Positions 1-7,821 of a stretch of DNA of 64,000 bases are shown piece after piece (within the stretch, counting starts at the first letter, position 1; each line of letters starts with the position of its first letter). The stretch is taken from positions 186-64,185 of the forward strand of contig AZWL01000001.1 of NCBI GenBank assembly GCA_000514715.1, written 5' to 3'. The notes under the pieces were generated by a model. The model saw only the letters and a program-made list of their open reading frames with translations, was not told the DNA's origin and searched no databases. The DNA comes from Streptomyces sp. CNH099. GTDB taxonomy: Bacteria; Actinomycetota; Actinomycetes; Streptomycetales; Streptomycetaceae. A program made the position numbers and the translations under genes.

Positions 1-314
1 GTCTTATGCGTATACCCACCCGAACCCGACACGTCATCCCGCTTCTGATGCGGCTGCCCCCACTGCACCTTCCGCTTGTTCCGCCGCGACTCCGGCGCCA
101 CATACGCCTCGATCCCGATGATCGGCGTCACCCCCGCCGCCGTCGCCTGCGCAAAGAAGTCATACGCCCCGTGCAGGTTCCCGTGATCCGTCATCGCGAT
201 ATGCGACATCCCCATCTCACGACACGCCGCGAACATGTCCTTCAACCGCGCCGCCCCGTCCAGCAGCGAATACTGCGTGTGCACATGCAGATGCGTAAAA
301 GGCGGCTTGGCCAC
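1..314 (-). CDS. dnaE: DNA polymerase III alpha subunit, N-terminal part (runs off the window)
   Basis: This is the 5' end of the replicative DNA polymerase III catalytic subunit; only about 104 residues are inside the window. The product begins MAKPPFTHLHVHTQYSLLDG, the opening of the PHP domain, with the HLHVH metal-ligand motif and the ITPIIG-like strand IIGIEAY further on. The GTG start at 314 is chosen because a GAGGAG ribosome site lies 6 bases upstream and because DnaE proteins of actinobacteria begin at this point. The rest of the gene continues beyond base 1. Its divergent neighbour is unrelated (a membrane phosphatase). The identification rests on strong recognition of this very conserved N-terminus. 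Confidence 0.93.
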   Translation of the reverse strand, partial: MAKPPFTHLHVHTQYSLLDGAARLKDMFAACREMGMSHIAMTDHGNLHGAYDFFAQATAAGVTPIIGIEAYVAPESRRNKRKVQWGQPHQKRDDVSGSGGYTHK

Positions 315-821
315 GGCGGCTCCTCACACAACGGTTCGTTGCCAGGAGCGCCATCCAATCTCCGGCACGCAGGGGTTTCAAACAACGTCAACGCCATGTT
401 GAACAACCAGCAGTTGTATATGAGACGCCTCCCTAGTCCCCGGCGGTAGAGGGGCGCGACGGTGCGCCCGGGGCGGGCGGCGCCGGTCCGGCCCGTGCAG
501 CAGACGACGACGCCGCACCTGCGAGACACTGGCGGCTCCGCGGACGACCACGGCCGGACTTCGGCGGCAACCCGTTCGGATCCGGCCACGGCCGGTGGGA
601 CATGTCTCCGTGTGTCGCCCGATTGCGGGAGGTTTGCCCCGAACACAGAGGGCTCGCCGCATGGAACGTGATGCCGGACAGGCAACGATTCAGCCGCATC
701 GGTCCCGGATAAGCCGATCCTTGCTTAGCCTCACGGGGTGGGGCCGGCCACGTCGGGAGGCCGTGTCTCCACGCCGTCCGAGGGTGCCGGGCCGAAAAGC
801 GGCTGGAGTAGCGAGTAGCGC
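315..821. other. Intergenic region between dnaE and the phosphatase gene
   Basis: About 500 bases without a supportable gene. Short open frames here have no consistent G/C bias at third positions. The dnaE promoter should lie in the first 150 bases. A small inverted repeat (AACAACCAGCAGTTGT, about 400-415) is visible, but I cannot assign it a function. Confidence 0.5.
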
Positions 822-1880
822 ATGACCGACCGGAAGTTGCCGCACCACCGCACGCTGTACGCGCTGCCGTACGCCGTCATGTGCTGCGTCGCCCTCGTGG
901 ACGTCACCGCCGGATCCGGCGCCGGGTTCCTGCCCCTGGTCTCGCTGGGGCCGGCCTTCGCCGGCCTGGTCGGGGGCTGGCAGCGCACGGCGTTCGTGGG
1001 CGCCATCGCCCTGGTGCTCTGCGTCCTGCTCGGCATCTCCGACGTCATGTTCGAGTCGCGGCGCGGGTACATCGCCCTGCTGTCCGTCGTCGGTGTCACG
1101 ATCGCCGCGCTGCTGGCGGTGCGGATGCGGCACCGCCGCGAGGAGGAGCTGGCCAGCGTGCGGTCCATCGCCGAGGCCGCGCAGCGCGTCCTGCTGCGGC
1201 CGGTGCCGCGCAGCGTGGGCCGGCTGCGGGCGGCGGTCTCGTACACCTCGGCGGTGGCGGAGGCGCGGATCGGCGGCGACCTGTACGAGGTGGTGATCTC
1301 CCCGGCGGGCGTCCGGCTGGTCGTGGGCGACGTGCAGGGCAAAGGGCTGGAGGCGGTGGAGACCGCGGCGGTGGTGCTGAGCGCGTTCCGCGAGGCGGCG
1401 TACGACGAGCCTGATCTCACGTGCGTCGGGGAGCGGCTCGAACGCGCGCTGGACCGGCAGCTGGACGGCGAGAAGTTCGTCACCGCCATCCTCGCCGAGG
1501 TCGGCTCCGGCCCGGAGGTGACGCTGCTCAACTTCGGCCATCCCGCGCCGCTGGCGGTGCGCCAGGACGGTGACGTGCGCTATCTCTCGCCGCCGCAGCG
1601 GGCCTTACCGCTGGGCCTCGGAGAGCACGGCGTCGCCCGCCCGGAGCCGTACACGGCGAGGTTCGCTCCCGGCGACCAACTGCTGTTCTACACCGACGGC
1701 GTCACCGAGGCCCGTGACCGCACGGGGGCCTTCTACCCCCTGGAGCAGCGGGCCGGGCTGCTCAAGGACCCCGATCCGGAGGAGGCGCTGACGGCGCTGC
1801 GCCAGGACGTGATCGAGCATGTGCGGGCGCCGCTGCACGACGACGCGGCGATGCTGCTCCTGCGCTACCGGGACGGGTGA
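822..1880 (+). CDS. Membrane-anchored PP2C/SpoIIE-type serine phosphatase, TTA codon
   Basis: A 352-residue protein. The first 95 or so residues form about four hydrophobic segments, followed by a basic cytoplasmic stretch (RMRHRREEE) and a C-terminal PP2C domain of the SpoIIE/RsbU kind. Metal-binding landmarks are GGDLYEV and VVGDVQGKG in the first half and LLFYTDGVTEARD near the end, with a final DDAAMLLLRY strand. Such phosphatases dephosphorylate anti-anti-sigma factors; no such partner gene is adjacent. The Leu at codon 262 is TTA (1605-1607), so translation should need the bldA tRNA. The ATG has only a weak upstream ribosome site. The family call is firm; the substrate is unknown. Confidence 0.88.
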   Translation: MTDRKLPHHRTLYALPYAVMCCVALVDVTAGSGAGFLPLVSLGPAFAGLVGGWQRTAFVGAIALVLCVLLGISDVMFESRRGYIALLSVVGVTIAALLAVRMRHRREEELASVRSIAEAAQRVLLRPVPRSVGRLRAAVSYTSAVAEARIGGDLYEVVISPAGVRLVVGDVQGKGLEAVETAAVVLSAFREAAYDEPDLTCVGERLERALDRQLDGEKFVTAILAEVGSGPEVTLLNFGHPAPLAVRQDGDVRYLSPPQRALPLGLGEHGVARPEPYTARFAPGDQLLFYTDGVTEARDRTGAFYPLEQRAGLLKDPDPEEALTALRQDVIEHVRAPLHDDAAMLLLRYRDG

Positions 1881-2015
1881 GCGGACGGCTCCGCGCCGCG
1901 CTGCAGGTCCGGTGCGGTCGGTCGCGTTCGGGCCGGTCACCGGCCCGTCTTATGATCAGTTCCCCCGACCGGGCGCAGTCGTCGAGGCGGCGTCCGCCAC
2001 CGAGAGGAACGCCAC

Positions 2016-2306
2016 GTGATCCGACGCGAGAGCTACTGCGGCGGCCGGCTGGTGAAGGAGGTCGAGCAGGTGCCCGACGGCCGCACCCCGTCCGGTTTAG
2101 CGGGACCGCGCGCCGACGGGCCGGCGCTGTGGCTGCTGGACGGTGAGCGTGTGGAGCCCGTGGAGGCGGAGGCGTTCTGGGTCGTGTGGACCTCGGGGCG
2201 CGACCGGCATCCGCTCGGCGGGACGGCGCGGAGCTGGCCGGCGAGGCTGATCGCGGGCGCCATCGTGCTGTGGGTGGTGACGCTGGTGCTGACGCAGTTC
2301 GAATAG
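2016..2306 (+). CDS. Small membrane-tailed hypothetical protein with TTA codon
   Basis: A 96-residue protein of unknown function. The GTG start is preceded by GAGAGGAA at suitable spacing. The soluble N-terminal two thirds (including LLDGERVEPVEAEAFWVVW) is followed by one hydrophobic helix at the C-terminus (LIAGAIVLWVVTLVL) and a short tail, so it probably sits in the membrane with its N-terminus in the cytoplasm. Codon 28 is TTA (2097-2099), the second TTA gene in a row after the phosphatase 135 bases upstream, which suggests shared bldA-dependent expression. No family is recognised with confidence. Third-position G/C bias and the ribosome site support a real gene. Confidence 0.75.
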   Translation: MIRRESYCGGRLVKEVEQVPDGRTPSGLAGPRADGPALWLLDGERVEPVEAEAFWVVWTSGRDRHPLGGTARSWPARLIAGAIVLWVVTLVLTQFE

Positions 2307-2369
2307 GGGCCGGGCGAACGCGGGGCGGCGGCTGTGCGGTCTCGCTCCGGTGGGCGTGCGGCGGCGGGC

Positions 2370-3401
2370 TCAGTCGTGCCCGTTGCCTTCGTTGCCTTCG
2401 TTGCCTTCGTTGTCTGTCTTTCCGTCGTCTTCGTCGTCTTCGTGGCCGTCGCCCCGGCCGTGGCCGGCGCCGGAACCGGCGTGCTTCTCGCAGTAGTCGG
2501 CGATGCCGTCCGCGCCGCCGGCCTCCCGGGCGAGGCGGTTGAAGGACTTCCCGCCGCCCGGCTTCTTCTCTCCGCCGTCGCGTGCGGCGAGGTAGTTCTC
2601 GCAGAGCTGCTCCACCGACCTGCCCTTCGCGGCCTTGTCGCCGCCCTGCGCGGCACCCTCCGGTGGCGCCTCGCCGTCCGGCCGGTCGTCCGGCTCCCCG
2701 GCGGTGCCCGCGCCGCCGTCCGGGTGCGTGCCCGTCGCGCCCCCCGTGCCGGGCGCGTCGCGCCTGCCCTCGGTTCTCTCCTGCGCCCGGCTGCCGCCCG
2801 CGGACGCGGTGCCCTCGTTGGCGTCGGCGTCGCCGGTGGGTTCGGGGCTTTCGGTGGCCGTCGGCGACGTGGCGGGGCCGCGGGACGACTCCGGGGGCGC
2901 GGGGGCGCCGCGGAGCACCGTGCCGGCGGCGAGGGCGGCGCCGCCGAGGACGCAGCCGGCCGCGGTCACCGCCGCGGCGGTACGCAGGCGTTGCAGCCGC
3001 CACGGGGTCCGGCGCACGGCGGTGGCGCCGGGCCCGAGCAGCACGACGGGCTCGGCCGGTGCCTGCCGCACCGGCACGCGGGTCCCGCCACCGGGCCAGG
3101 CGCGTTTCGGCGCACGGCCGTTCAGCCCGTGGCCGTTCGCCGCGCGGCCGTTGCGCGCGGGTCCGGCGGACTCCGTGGCCCGGGCGGCGCGGAACGCGGC
3201 CAGCGCCGCCTGCTCTCCGGGGAGTTCGGTGCCGGGCGCCGGGCGGGCGGCGCGGGCGGCGGTGTCCAGCAGGGCGGCCAGCCGCTCGGCGGTGTCCCGG
3301 TCGGCGGGCGGCAGCCCGCGCCCGGCGTCCGGCGGTTCGCCGTCGAGCAGCCGCTCGGCGGCGCGCTGGTCGAGCCAGGTGTTCCGGTCGTCGTCCGCCA
3401 T
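2370..3401 (-). CDS. Single-pass membrane protein coupled to an ECF sigma factor (candidate anti-sigma partner)
   Basis: A 343-residue product starting at the ATG that overlaps the sigma factor's TGA stop (TGATG), so the two are translationally coupled. The first 200 or so residues are cytoplasmic and Ala/Pro/Arg-rich. One membrane segment (AAAVTAAGCVLGGAALAAGTV) follows, then a long Ser/Thr/Pro/Gly-rich extracytoplasmic linker, a short folded-looking stretch with two cysteines (EQLCENYLAARDG ... GIADYCEKHAG), and an acidic tail ending in repeated Glu-Gly-Asn. Position and topology fit an anti-sigma factor, but I see no clear zinc anti-sigma motif (HxxxCxxC), so that role is inferred. Confidence 0.75.
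   Translation of the reverse strand: MADDDRNTWLDQRAAERLLDGEPPDAGRGLPPADRDTAERLAALLDTAARAARPAPGTELPGEQAALAAFRAARATESAGPARNGRAANGHGLNGRAPKRAWPGGGTRVPVRQAPAEPVVLLGPGATAVRRTPWRLQRLRTAAAVTAAGCVLGGAALAAGTVLRGAPAPPESSRGPATSPTATESPEPTGDADANEGTASAGGSRAQERTEGRRDAPGTGGATGTHPDGGAGTAGEPDDRPDGEAPPEGAAQGGDKAAKGRSVEQLCENYLAARDGGEKKPGGGKSFNRLAREAGGADGIADYCEKHAGSGAGHGRGDGHEDDEDDGKTDNEGNEGNEGNGHD
2382..2417. repeat. 9-bp tandem repeat GTTGCCTTC inside the C-terminal codons of the sigma-partner gene
   Basis: Three perfect copies of GTTGCCTTC (2382-2408) and a degenerate fourth (GTTGTCTGT). Read on the minus strand they encode Glu-Gly-Asn repeats in the acidic tail. The unit is a multiple of three, so slippage changes tail length without breaking the frame. 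Confidence 0.85.
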
Positions 3402-4045
3402 CACATACCCCTGAGCATCCACGTGGCCGTGCAGGTGGCGTCGCCCGCCGGCTCGCCGGTCAGGCAGGCACCGGCCGCGGCCTCGCCGAGCTGGTCCGCG
3501 AGCCGGCGCACGCCGCGGTGGGCGGCGGAGCGGGCCGCGGCGGGGCTCGTGCCGAGCACGTAGGCGGCTCTCTCGGCGTCCAGCCCCACGATCGCCCGCA
3601 GCGCCACGGCGTCGGCCTCCTCGCGCGGGAGCCAGGCGATCAGGGCAAGGGTACGCCCGCTGTCCGGCCGCTTCGGGGCGGCCTCCGGGTGCGGCGCGGG
3701 GCGCTGCGCGCGGGGGTGCCGCGAGCCGGGGCGCCGGGGGCCGCGGGCGGGGCGGCCGGGGCGGTGGCCCAGGTGCGTCAGCGCGCGGGTGCGGGCGATC
3801 CGGGCGCACCAGGCGCGGAAGCACGTGCCGTCGCCGTCGAAGGTGCCGAGGTCGCGGGCGATCTCCTGCCAGGCGCCCGCGGTGACCTCCTCGGCGTCGC
3901 CGTCGCCCTCGGCGTCGCCGACGAGGGTGCCGACGTAGCGCAGCAGGCGGGGGTGCAGGGCTCGGTACAGGTGCACGAACGCGGTCTCGTCGCCAGCCTG
4001 CGCGGCGCGTATCGTCTCCGTGAGCGGTCCGTCGGCCTCTGTCAT
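3401..4045 (-). CDS. ECF-family RNA polymerase sigma factor
   Basis: A 214-residue sigma70-family protein of the extracytoplasmic-function group. Region 2 spans roughly residues 10-95 (AAQAGDETAFVHLYRALHPR; later FRAWCARIARTRALTHL). A basic Pro/Arg-rich linker of about 30 residues follows, then region 4 (LIAWLPREEADAVALRAIVG ... VLGTSPAAARSAAHRGVRRL), the helix-turn-helix that reads the -35 element. It directs RNA polymerase to a small regulon and is usually held inactive by a co-transcribed partner; here that is the coupled membrane protein immediately downstream. Region 4 is followed by about 30 extra residues with two cysteines, slightly longer than a minimal ECF factor. The ATG start begins MTEADGPLTETI. 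Confidence 0.88.
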   Translation of the reverse strand: MTEADGPLTETIRAAQAGDETAFVHLYRALHPRLLRYVGTLVGDAEGDGDAEEVTAGAWQEIARDLGTFDGDGTCFRAWCARIARTRALTHLGHRPGRPARGPRRPGSRHPRAQRPAPHPEAAPKRPDSGRTLALIAWLPREEADAVALRAIVGLDAERAAYVLGTSPAAARSAAHRGVRRLADQLGEAAAGACLTGEPAGDATCTATWMLRGM

Positions 4046-4289
4046 GCCGGGTCAGCCCGCCCGTGGCGCTCTGCTTCGGCGCACACAAAACGGATCCATT
4101 CGGTATGCACCCCCCAGGTGCCGGTTTTTCCGGAGCCCGACCACTGTCCTCGGCGCCCGCCGGCGCGGAAGAGCACGCTACGGCCCGCCGCGGGATCGCG
4201 TCCAGTCCGGGGACCCGGGCCCACGGCCCGTGGTACGCAAGAGAGTTGCGGCGCCGAAAGGGGCATGTGCGGCGGCGTCCTCCGGCCGG

Positions 4290-4925
4290 TCACCGGTCTC
4301 GGTCCGGCCGGCCGCGGCGGTCCCGGAGGCCGTCGAGGAGCTGGCGTACGAGGGTGGCCGCCAGGTCGTCGGCGAGCGGGCGGTGGCCGAGGAGCAGCCG
4401 GTGGTAGACGGGCGCGAAGAGCTGGTCGACGGCGGCGGCCACGTCGGTGCCGGGGCGCAGTTCGCCGCGGGCCACGGCGTCGTGGAGCAGCCGGGCGCAG
4501 GCCGCGCGGCGGGGGCGCACCCACCGCTCGTCGAGCGCCGTGCGGATGCCGGGGTCGGTCTGCGCGGCCGCGACGAGGCCGGCCACCAGCCGGCCGGCGG
4601 GGGTGTCGCGGACGGCCCGGACGAGCGCGCCGACCTGGGCGGTGAGGGCGTCGGCGAGCGGCGCGCCGGCGGCCTCGCCGCCCGGGTCGGCGGGAGCGCC
4701 GCCGGCGACGCTCGCCAGGCTGTCCAGCAGCACGTCCCCGCGGGTGGGCCACCACTTGTAGACCGTCGACTTGCTGACCCGCGCCCGGGCGGCTATCGCC
4801 TCCATGGTGACCGCCCGCGCCCCGCCGGAGGCCAGCAGCTCGGCGGCCGCGGCGAGCACCGCCGACCTGGCCCGCTCGCTGCGCGGCCGGCCCCGCGGCG
4901 CGCGGGCCCCGCCCGTTCCGCCCAT
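4290..4925 (-). CDS. TetR-family repressor
   Basis: A 211-residue regulator. The N-terminal helix-turn-helix is clear (AELLASGGARAVTMEAIAAR, then ARVSKSTVYKWWPTRGDVLL), followed by an all-helical ligand domain of the type that ends with a C-terminal TetR core. The ATG at 4925 follows a GGAGG-like site; the first residues are a Gly/Arg-rich arm (MGGTGGARAPRGRPRSERA). It is divergent from an aldo/keto reductase only 60 bases away, and the shared gap holds a perfect palindrome, so it most likely represses the reductase and itself. The ligand is unknown, probably a reactive carbonyl or other reductase substrate. Confidence 0.88.
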   Translation of the reverse strand: MGGTGGARAPRGRPRSERARSAVLAAAAELLASGGARAVTMEAIAARARVSKSTVYKWWPTRGDVLLDSLASVAGGAPADPGGEAAGAPLADALTAQVGALVRAVRDTPAGRLVAGLVAAAQTDPGIRTALDERWVRPRRAACARLLHDAVARGELRPGTDVAAAVDQLFAPVYHRLLLGHRPLADDLAATLVRQLLDGLRDRRGRPDRDR

Positions 4926-4946
4926 GCCCGCCTCCGGCGTCCGCCC

Positions 4947-4968
4947 TATACTGAACGCACCGTACGGT
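4947..4968 (+). promoter_or_regulatory. Probable -10 element and TetR operator between TetR and aldo/keto reductase genes
   Basis: TATACT at 4947-4952 matches a -10 hexamer for the rightward gene, whose GTG start is 34 bases downstream. The perfect 10-bp palindrome ACCGTACGGT at 4959-4968 falls where transcription would begin, a typical position for TetR-family repression. The assignment is from sequence and layout only. Confidence 0.55.
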
Positions 4969-4985
4969 AAAGGGAAGGAGCGCGT

Positions 4986-5816
4986 GTGACCAGCGTCCCG
5001 GTCCGCAGGCTCAACGACGGGGCGAAGCTCCCCGCGCTCGGCCTCGGTACGTACCCGATGGACGACGCGCAGGCCGAACAGGCGGTCGCGACCGCGCTGG
5101 AGACCGGCTACCGGCTCGTCGACAGCGCGCTCAACTACGGCAACGAGACCGGCACCGGCCGCGGCATCGCGCGCAGCGGCGTCCCGCGCCAGGACGTCGT
5201 CGTCACCACCAAGCTCCCGGGCCGCCACCACGGCTTCGAGCAGACGCTCGCGTCCTTCGAGGAGTCCCGCAAGCGGCTCGGCGTGGGATACGTCGACCTG
5301 TACCTGATCCACTGGCCGCTGCCGCGCGTGGACCTGTACGTCGACTCCTGGCGCGCGATGATCAAGCTGCGGGAGGAGGACCTTGTCCGCTCGATCGGCG
5401 TCTCCAACTTCACCGTCGCCCAGCTGGACCGGCTGGAGCGCGAGACCGGGGTGCTGCCGGCGGTCAACCAGATCGAGCTGCACCCCCACTTCCCGCAGGA
5501 GGAGCTGCGCGCGTACCACGCCGCCAAGGGCATCGTCACCGAGAGCTGGAGCCCGCTCGGCCGCGGCACCGACGTGCTGGCCGACCCGGGGATCGCCCGG
5601 GTGGCCGAGGCGCACGGCGTGACGCCCGCCCAGGCGGTGCTGCGCTGGCACGCACAGCTCGACGCCGTCCCCGTGCCGAAGTCCGCGGATCCCGCACGGC
5701 AGCGCGAGAACCTGGACGTCTTCGGGTTCGAGCTGTCGGCCGCCGAGATGGCCGCCGTCGCCGGCCGGCCGCGGCGCCGCGTGGGCGGCGATCCGGACGT
5801 GCACGAGGAGTTCTGA
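4986..5816 (+). CDS. Aldo/keto reductase (AKR5/2,5-diketogluconate reductase type)
   Basis: A 276-residue NADPH-dependent reductase with a TIM-barrel fold. The catalytic tetrad is visible: Asp46 and Tyr51 (DSALNYGNE), Lys76 (VVTTKLPG) and His109 (LIHWPLP). The SIGVSNF motif and the cofactor region VPVPKSADPARQRENL near the C-terminus are also present. The family reduces aldehydes and ketones, including sugar-derived and xenobiotic carbonyls. The GTG start has an AGGGAAGGAG ribosome site. It is divergent from a TetR repressor with a palindrome between them, so it is probably induced by its substrate or a related small molecule. The exact substrate cannot be read from sequence. Confidence 0.93.
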   Translation: MTSVPVRRLNDGAKLPALGLGTYPMDDAQAEQAVATALETGYRLVDSALNYGNETGTGRGIARSGVPRQDVVVTTKLPGRHHGFEQTLASFEESRKRLGVGYVDLYLIHWPLPRVDLYVDSWRAMIKLREEDLVRSIGVSNFTVAQLDRLERETGVLPAVNQIELHPHFPQEELRAYHAAKGIVTESWSPLGRGTDVLADPGIARVAEAHGVTPAQAVLRWHAQLDAVPVPKSADPARQRENLDVFGFELSAAEMAAVAGRPRRRVGGDPDVHEEF

Positions 5817-5923
5817 CCCGCGGACGGGCGTCCGCGGGCCGTCGTGCGGGTGCGGCCGGCCACCGGCGGCGGTACGGGGCCGGGAGGCGCCGCGGCCGGC
5901 GCGCGGCCGGCCCCGTACCGCCG
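5817..5923. terminator. Two strong hairpins between convergent genes
   Basis: Directly after the reductase stop is a 10-bp perfect stem (5817-5826 with 5829-5838). A second stem of 17 bp (5867-5883 with 5907-5923, loop 23) follows. Being symmetrical and placed between convergent genes, they should terminate transcription in both directions. Confidence 0.75.
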
Positions 5924-5939
5924 GGCGGGCGAGCCGGGC

Positions 5940-7625
5940 TCAGTCCGTGCTGCAGACCAGGTCCCCGGGCGCCGACAGCGTCGAGTCGCCCGTGCCGGTC
6001 ATGCCGACGGTGACCGATCCGCCGGCCGGAATGACCCGGGTGTACGCGGCCGGGGTGACCGTGACCGCCGTGCCGCTCTGGCTGACGCTGCCGCCCCAGG
6101 CGTTCGACACGGTGTGTCCGCCGGCGAACGTCCAGGTCAGCTCCCAGCCGTCGATCGGCGTGTCGCCGGTGTTGGCGACGGCGGCCTCGGCCTGGAAGCC
6201 GCCCGGCCAGGAGCCGACGACCTCGAACGACGGGGTGCAGTCGGCGGACGGCGCCGGTCCGGTGCCGGTCGTGGCCGTCACGGTCGCGGAGCGGGGCGAG
6301 ACGTTGCCCGCCGCGTCCCGGGCGCGGACGGCGAAGGTGTAGTCCGTGGCCGGGTCGAGTCCGGTGACCGTGACCGCGGTGCCGGTGGTGACCGCGACCC
6401 GGTCCTCCGCGGCGCCGTCGACCGCGTAGACGTCGTAGCCCGTGACGGCAACGTTGTCAGTGGCCGCGGGCCAGCTCAGCGTGGCCGAGTTGTGGGTCAC
6501 GCCGGTGACGGTGGGTGCCCCGGGGGCGGTGGGCGCCTCGGTGTCGCCGCCTCCGCCGCCGTAGACGGTGGCCTCCTTCGCGGTCGCCACGATGCCGTCC
6601 GCGCCGTTGAAGAAGCGCCGGCCCCAGTCCGTCAGCGCGGCCGGGTCGAAGTTCACCGTCATGTCGAGGTACTCGACGCCGCCGCTGTTGCCGCTGTACG
6701 ACCAGCCCAGGTAGCCGAGGCCCAGTTCCCGGGTGATGCGCATGATGGCGTCCTCGTCGGGGTCGCCGTCGGAGTGGTTGTGCCCGAACTCGCCGACGGC
6801 GATGGGCAGTCCGGCCTCGGTGAAGGACGTCAGATAGTCCTCGATCTCCGCGGCGGTGTCGTAGACGCCGTACATGTGGATCGAGAACAGGGTGTCGCCC
6901 TGCGGGTCGGACGCGGCGACGGCGGCCGCGTCGGTGCGCATCGTGTTCGTCCAGTCCTGGCCCCAGTTGGGGGCGTCCGCCATCAGCGTGTGCTGGAACC
7001 CGGCGGCGCGCAGCCTGCCGATGGCGCCCCGGGTGTCGGCGGCCCAGGCTTCGTATCCCTGGTTGCCGTGCGGCTCGTTGCCGAGGTTGACGATGACGTA
7101 GTCCTCCTGGCCGACGAGCGCGTCGCGGACGCTGATCCAGTAGTCGGCGGCGCGGTCGAGCGAGACGGCGGCGCCCTCCTCGCCGTAGCCGGTGGTGTCG
7201 TGGACCTCCAGTACGCAGATGAGGCGGTTCGCCTTGCACTGGGTGACAACGTTGTCGACGTCGGCGACGTCGCTGCGCGTCCAGCGGTCGCCGGTGGCCA
7301 GGACCACCCGCACGCTGTTCGCGCCCAGCTGCTTGATCTCGCGCAGCGAGTCCAGCTCGCCGGTGTACCAGGCGTGCGGGTGGTTCACGCCGCGCAGCAC
7401 GAAGTCGTTGCCGTTGCCCTCCAGCAGCCGGCCGCCCTCGGTGTGCAGCCCGACGGCCGCGGCGGCGGGCTCGCCGGCGGGCGCCGCCTGGGCGCCCGGG
7501 CCGTACCCGGCGACGGCGGCGGCCAGGCCGAGCAGGGCGGCCAGCAGCGTACGTCCGGCCCGGACCCGCCTGACGCGCGGGCGGTGCCCGCGAGCGGTGC
7601 CGGGTGTCGTTCTCTGTGCGCTCAT
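5940..7625 (-). CDS. Secreted beta-1,4-mannanase: GH5 catalytic domain, FnIII domain, CBM2
   Basis: A 561-residue secreted endo-mannanase. A signal peptide covers roughly residues 1-46 (Arg-rich start, LLAALLGLAAAVAG core, cleavage near AQA-AP). The GH5 domain (about 55-345) closely resembles Streptomyces ManA: FVLRGVNHPHAWY, EVHDTTGYGE, acid/base Glu184 in NLGNEPHGN and nucleophile Glu279 in VGEFGHN. A fibronectin III domain (about 365-455) and a C-terminal CBM2-like domain with two cysteines (CTPSFEVVGSWPGGFQAE ... LVCSTD) follow. The start at 7625 is chosen over an upstream in-frame ATG because GAGGAG precedes it by 9 bases. A CebR-type box lies 35 bases upstream of the start. It should degrade mannan outside the cell. 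Confidence 0.93.
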   Translation of the reverse strand: MSAQRTTPGTARGHRPRVRRVRAGRTLLAALLGLAAAVAGYGPGAQAAPAGEPAAAAVGLHTEGGRLLEGNGNDFVLRGVNHPHAWYTGELDSLREIKQLGANSVRVVLATGDRWTRSDVADVDNVVTQCKANRLICVLEVHDTTGYGEEGAAVSLDRAADYWISVRDALVGQEDYVIVNLGNEPHGNQGYEAWAADTRGAIGRLRAAGFQHTLMADAPNWGQDWTNTMRTDAAAVAASDPQGDTLFSIHMYGVYDTAAEIEDYLTSFTEAGLPIAVGEFGHNHSDGDPDEDAIMRITRELGLGYLGWSYSGNSGGVEYLDMTVNFDPAALTDWGRRFFNGADGIVATAKEATVYGGGGGDTEAPTAPGAPTVTGVTHNSATLSWPAATDNVAVTGYDVYAVDGAAEDRVAVTTGTAVTVTGLDPATDYTFAVRARDAAGNVSPRSATVTATTGTGPAPSADCTPSFEVVGSWPGGFQAEAAVANTGDTPIDGWELTWTFAGGHTVSNAWGGSVSQSGTAVTVTPAAYTRVIPAGGSVTVGMTGTGDSTLSAPGDLVCSTD

Positions 7626-7659
7626 GTACGGCTCCTCGCAAGTCGGTTGACGCGGACAT

Positions 7660-7673
7660 TGGGAGCGCTCCCA
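7660..7673. promoter_or_regulatory. CebR-type operator TGGGAGCGCTCCCA
   Basis: A perfect 14-bp palindrome that equals the classic binding site of CebR, the LacI-family repressor of cellulose and cello-oligosaccharide genes in Streptomyces. It sits 35 bases upstream of the mannanase start codon, where a bound repressor would block transcription. Direct reading of the site is certain; binding by CebR rather than a paralogous LacI repressor is inferred. Confidence 0.85.
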
Positions 7674-7821
7674 TGTACCCACTCATGTCGCTGACACGTC
7701 AAGACCCGCGGCCGCGGCGGTTCCCGCGGCCTTCCGCGTACGGGCCGAAAGGCGCCCCGCCCGCGGCGGCACCCCGGTAGCGTTCTGCGCGGGAACCCCG
7801 GGGTGATCGAGGAGCCGACCC

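Noticed and set aside
3402..4088. Extension of the sigma-partner gene to an upstream ATG at 4088
   Set aside because: It would overlap the whole sigma factor gene. The ATG coupled to the sigma stop at 3401 is a better start and codon bias upstream belongs to the sigma frame.
2582..4645. A 687-codon open frame on the plus strand
   Set aside because: It is antisense to the sigma factor, its partner and TetR; the product is almost entirely Arg/Pro/Gly and has no domain.
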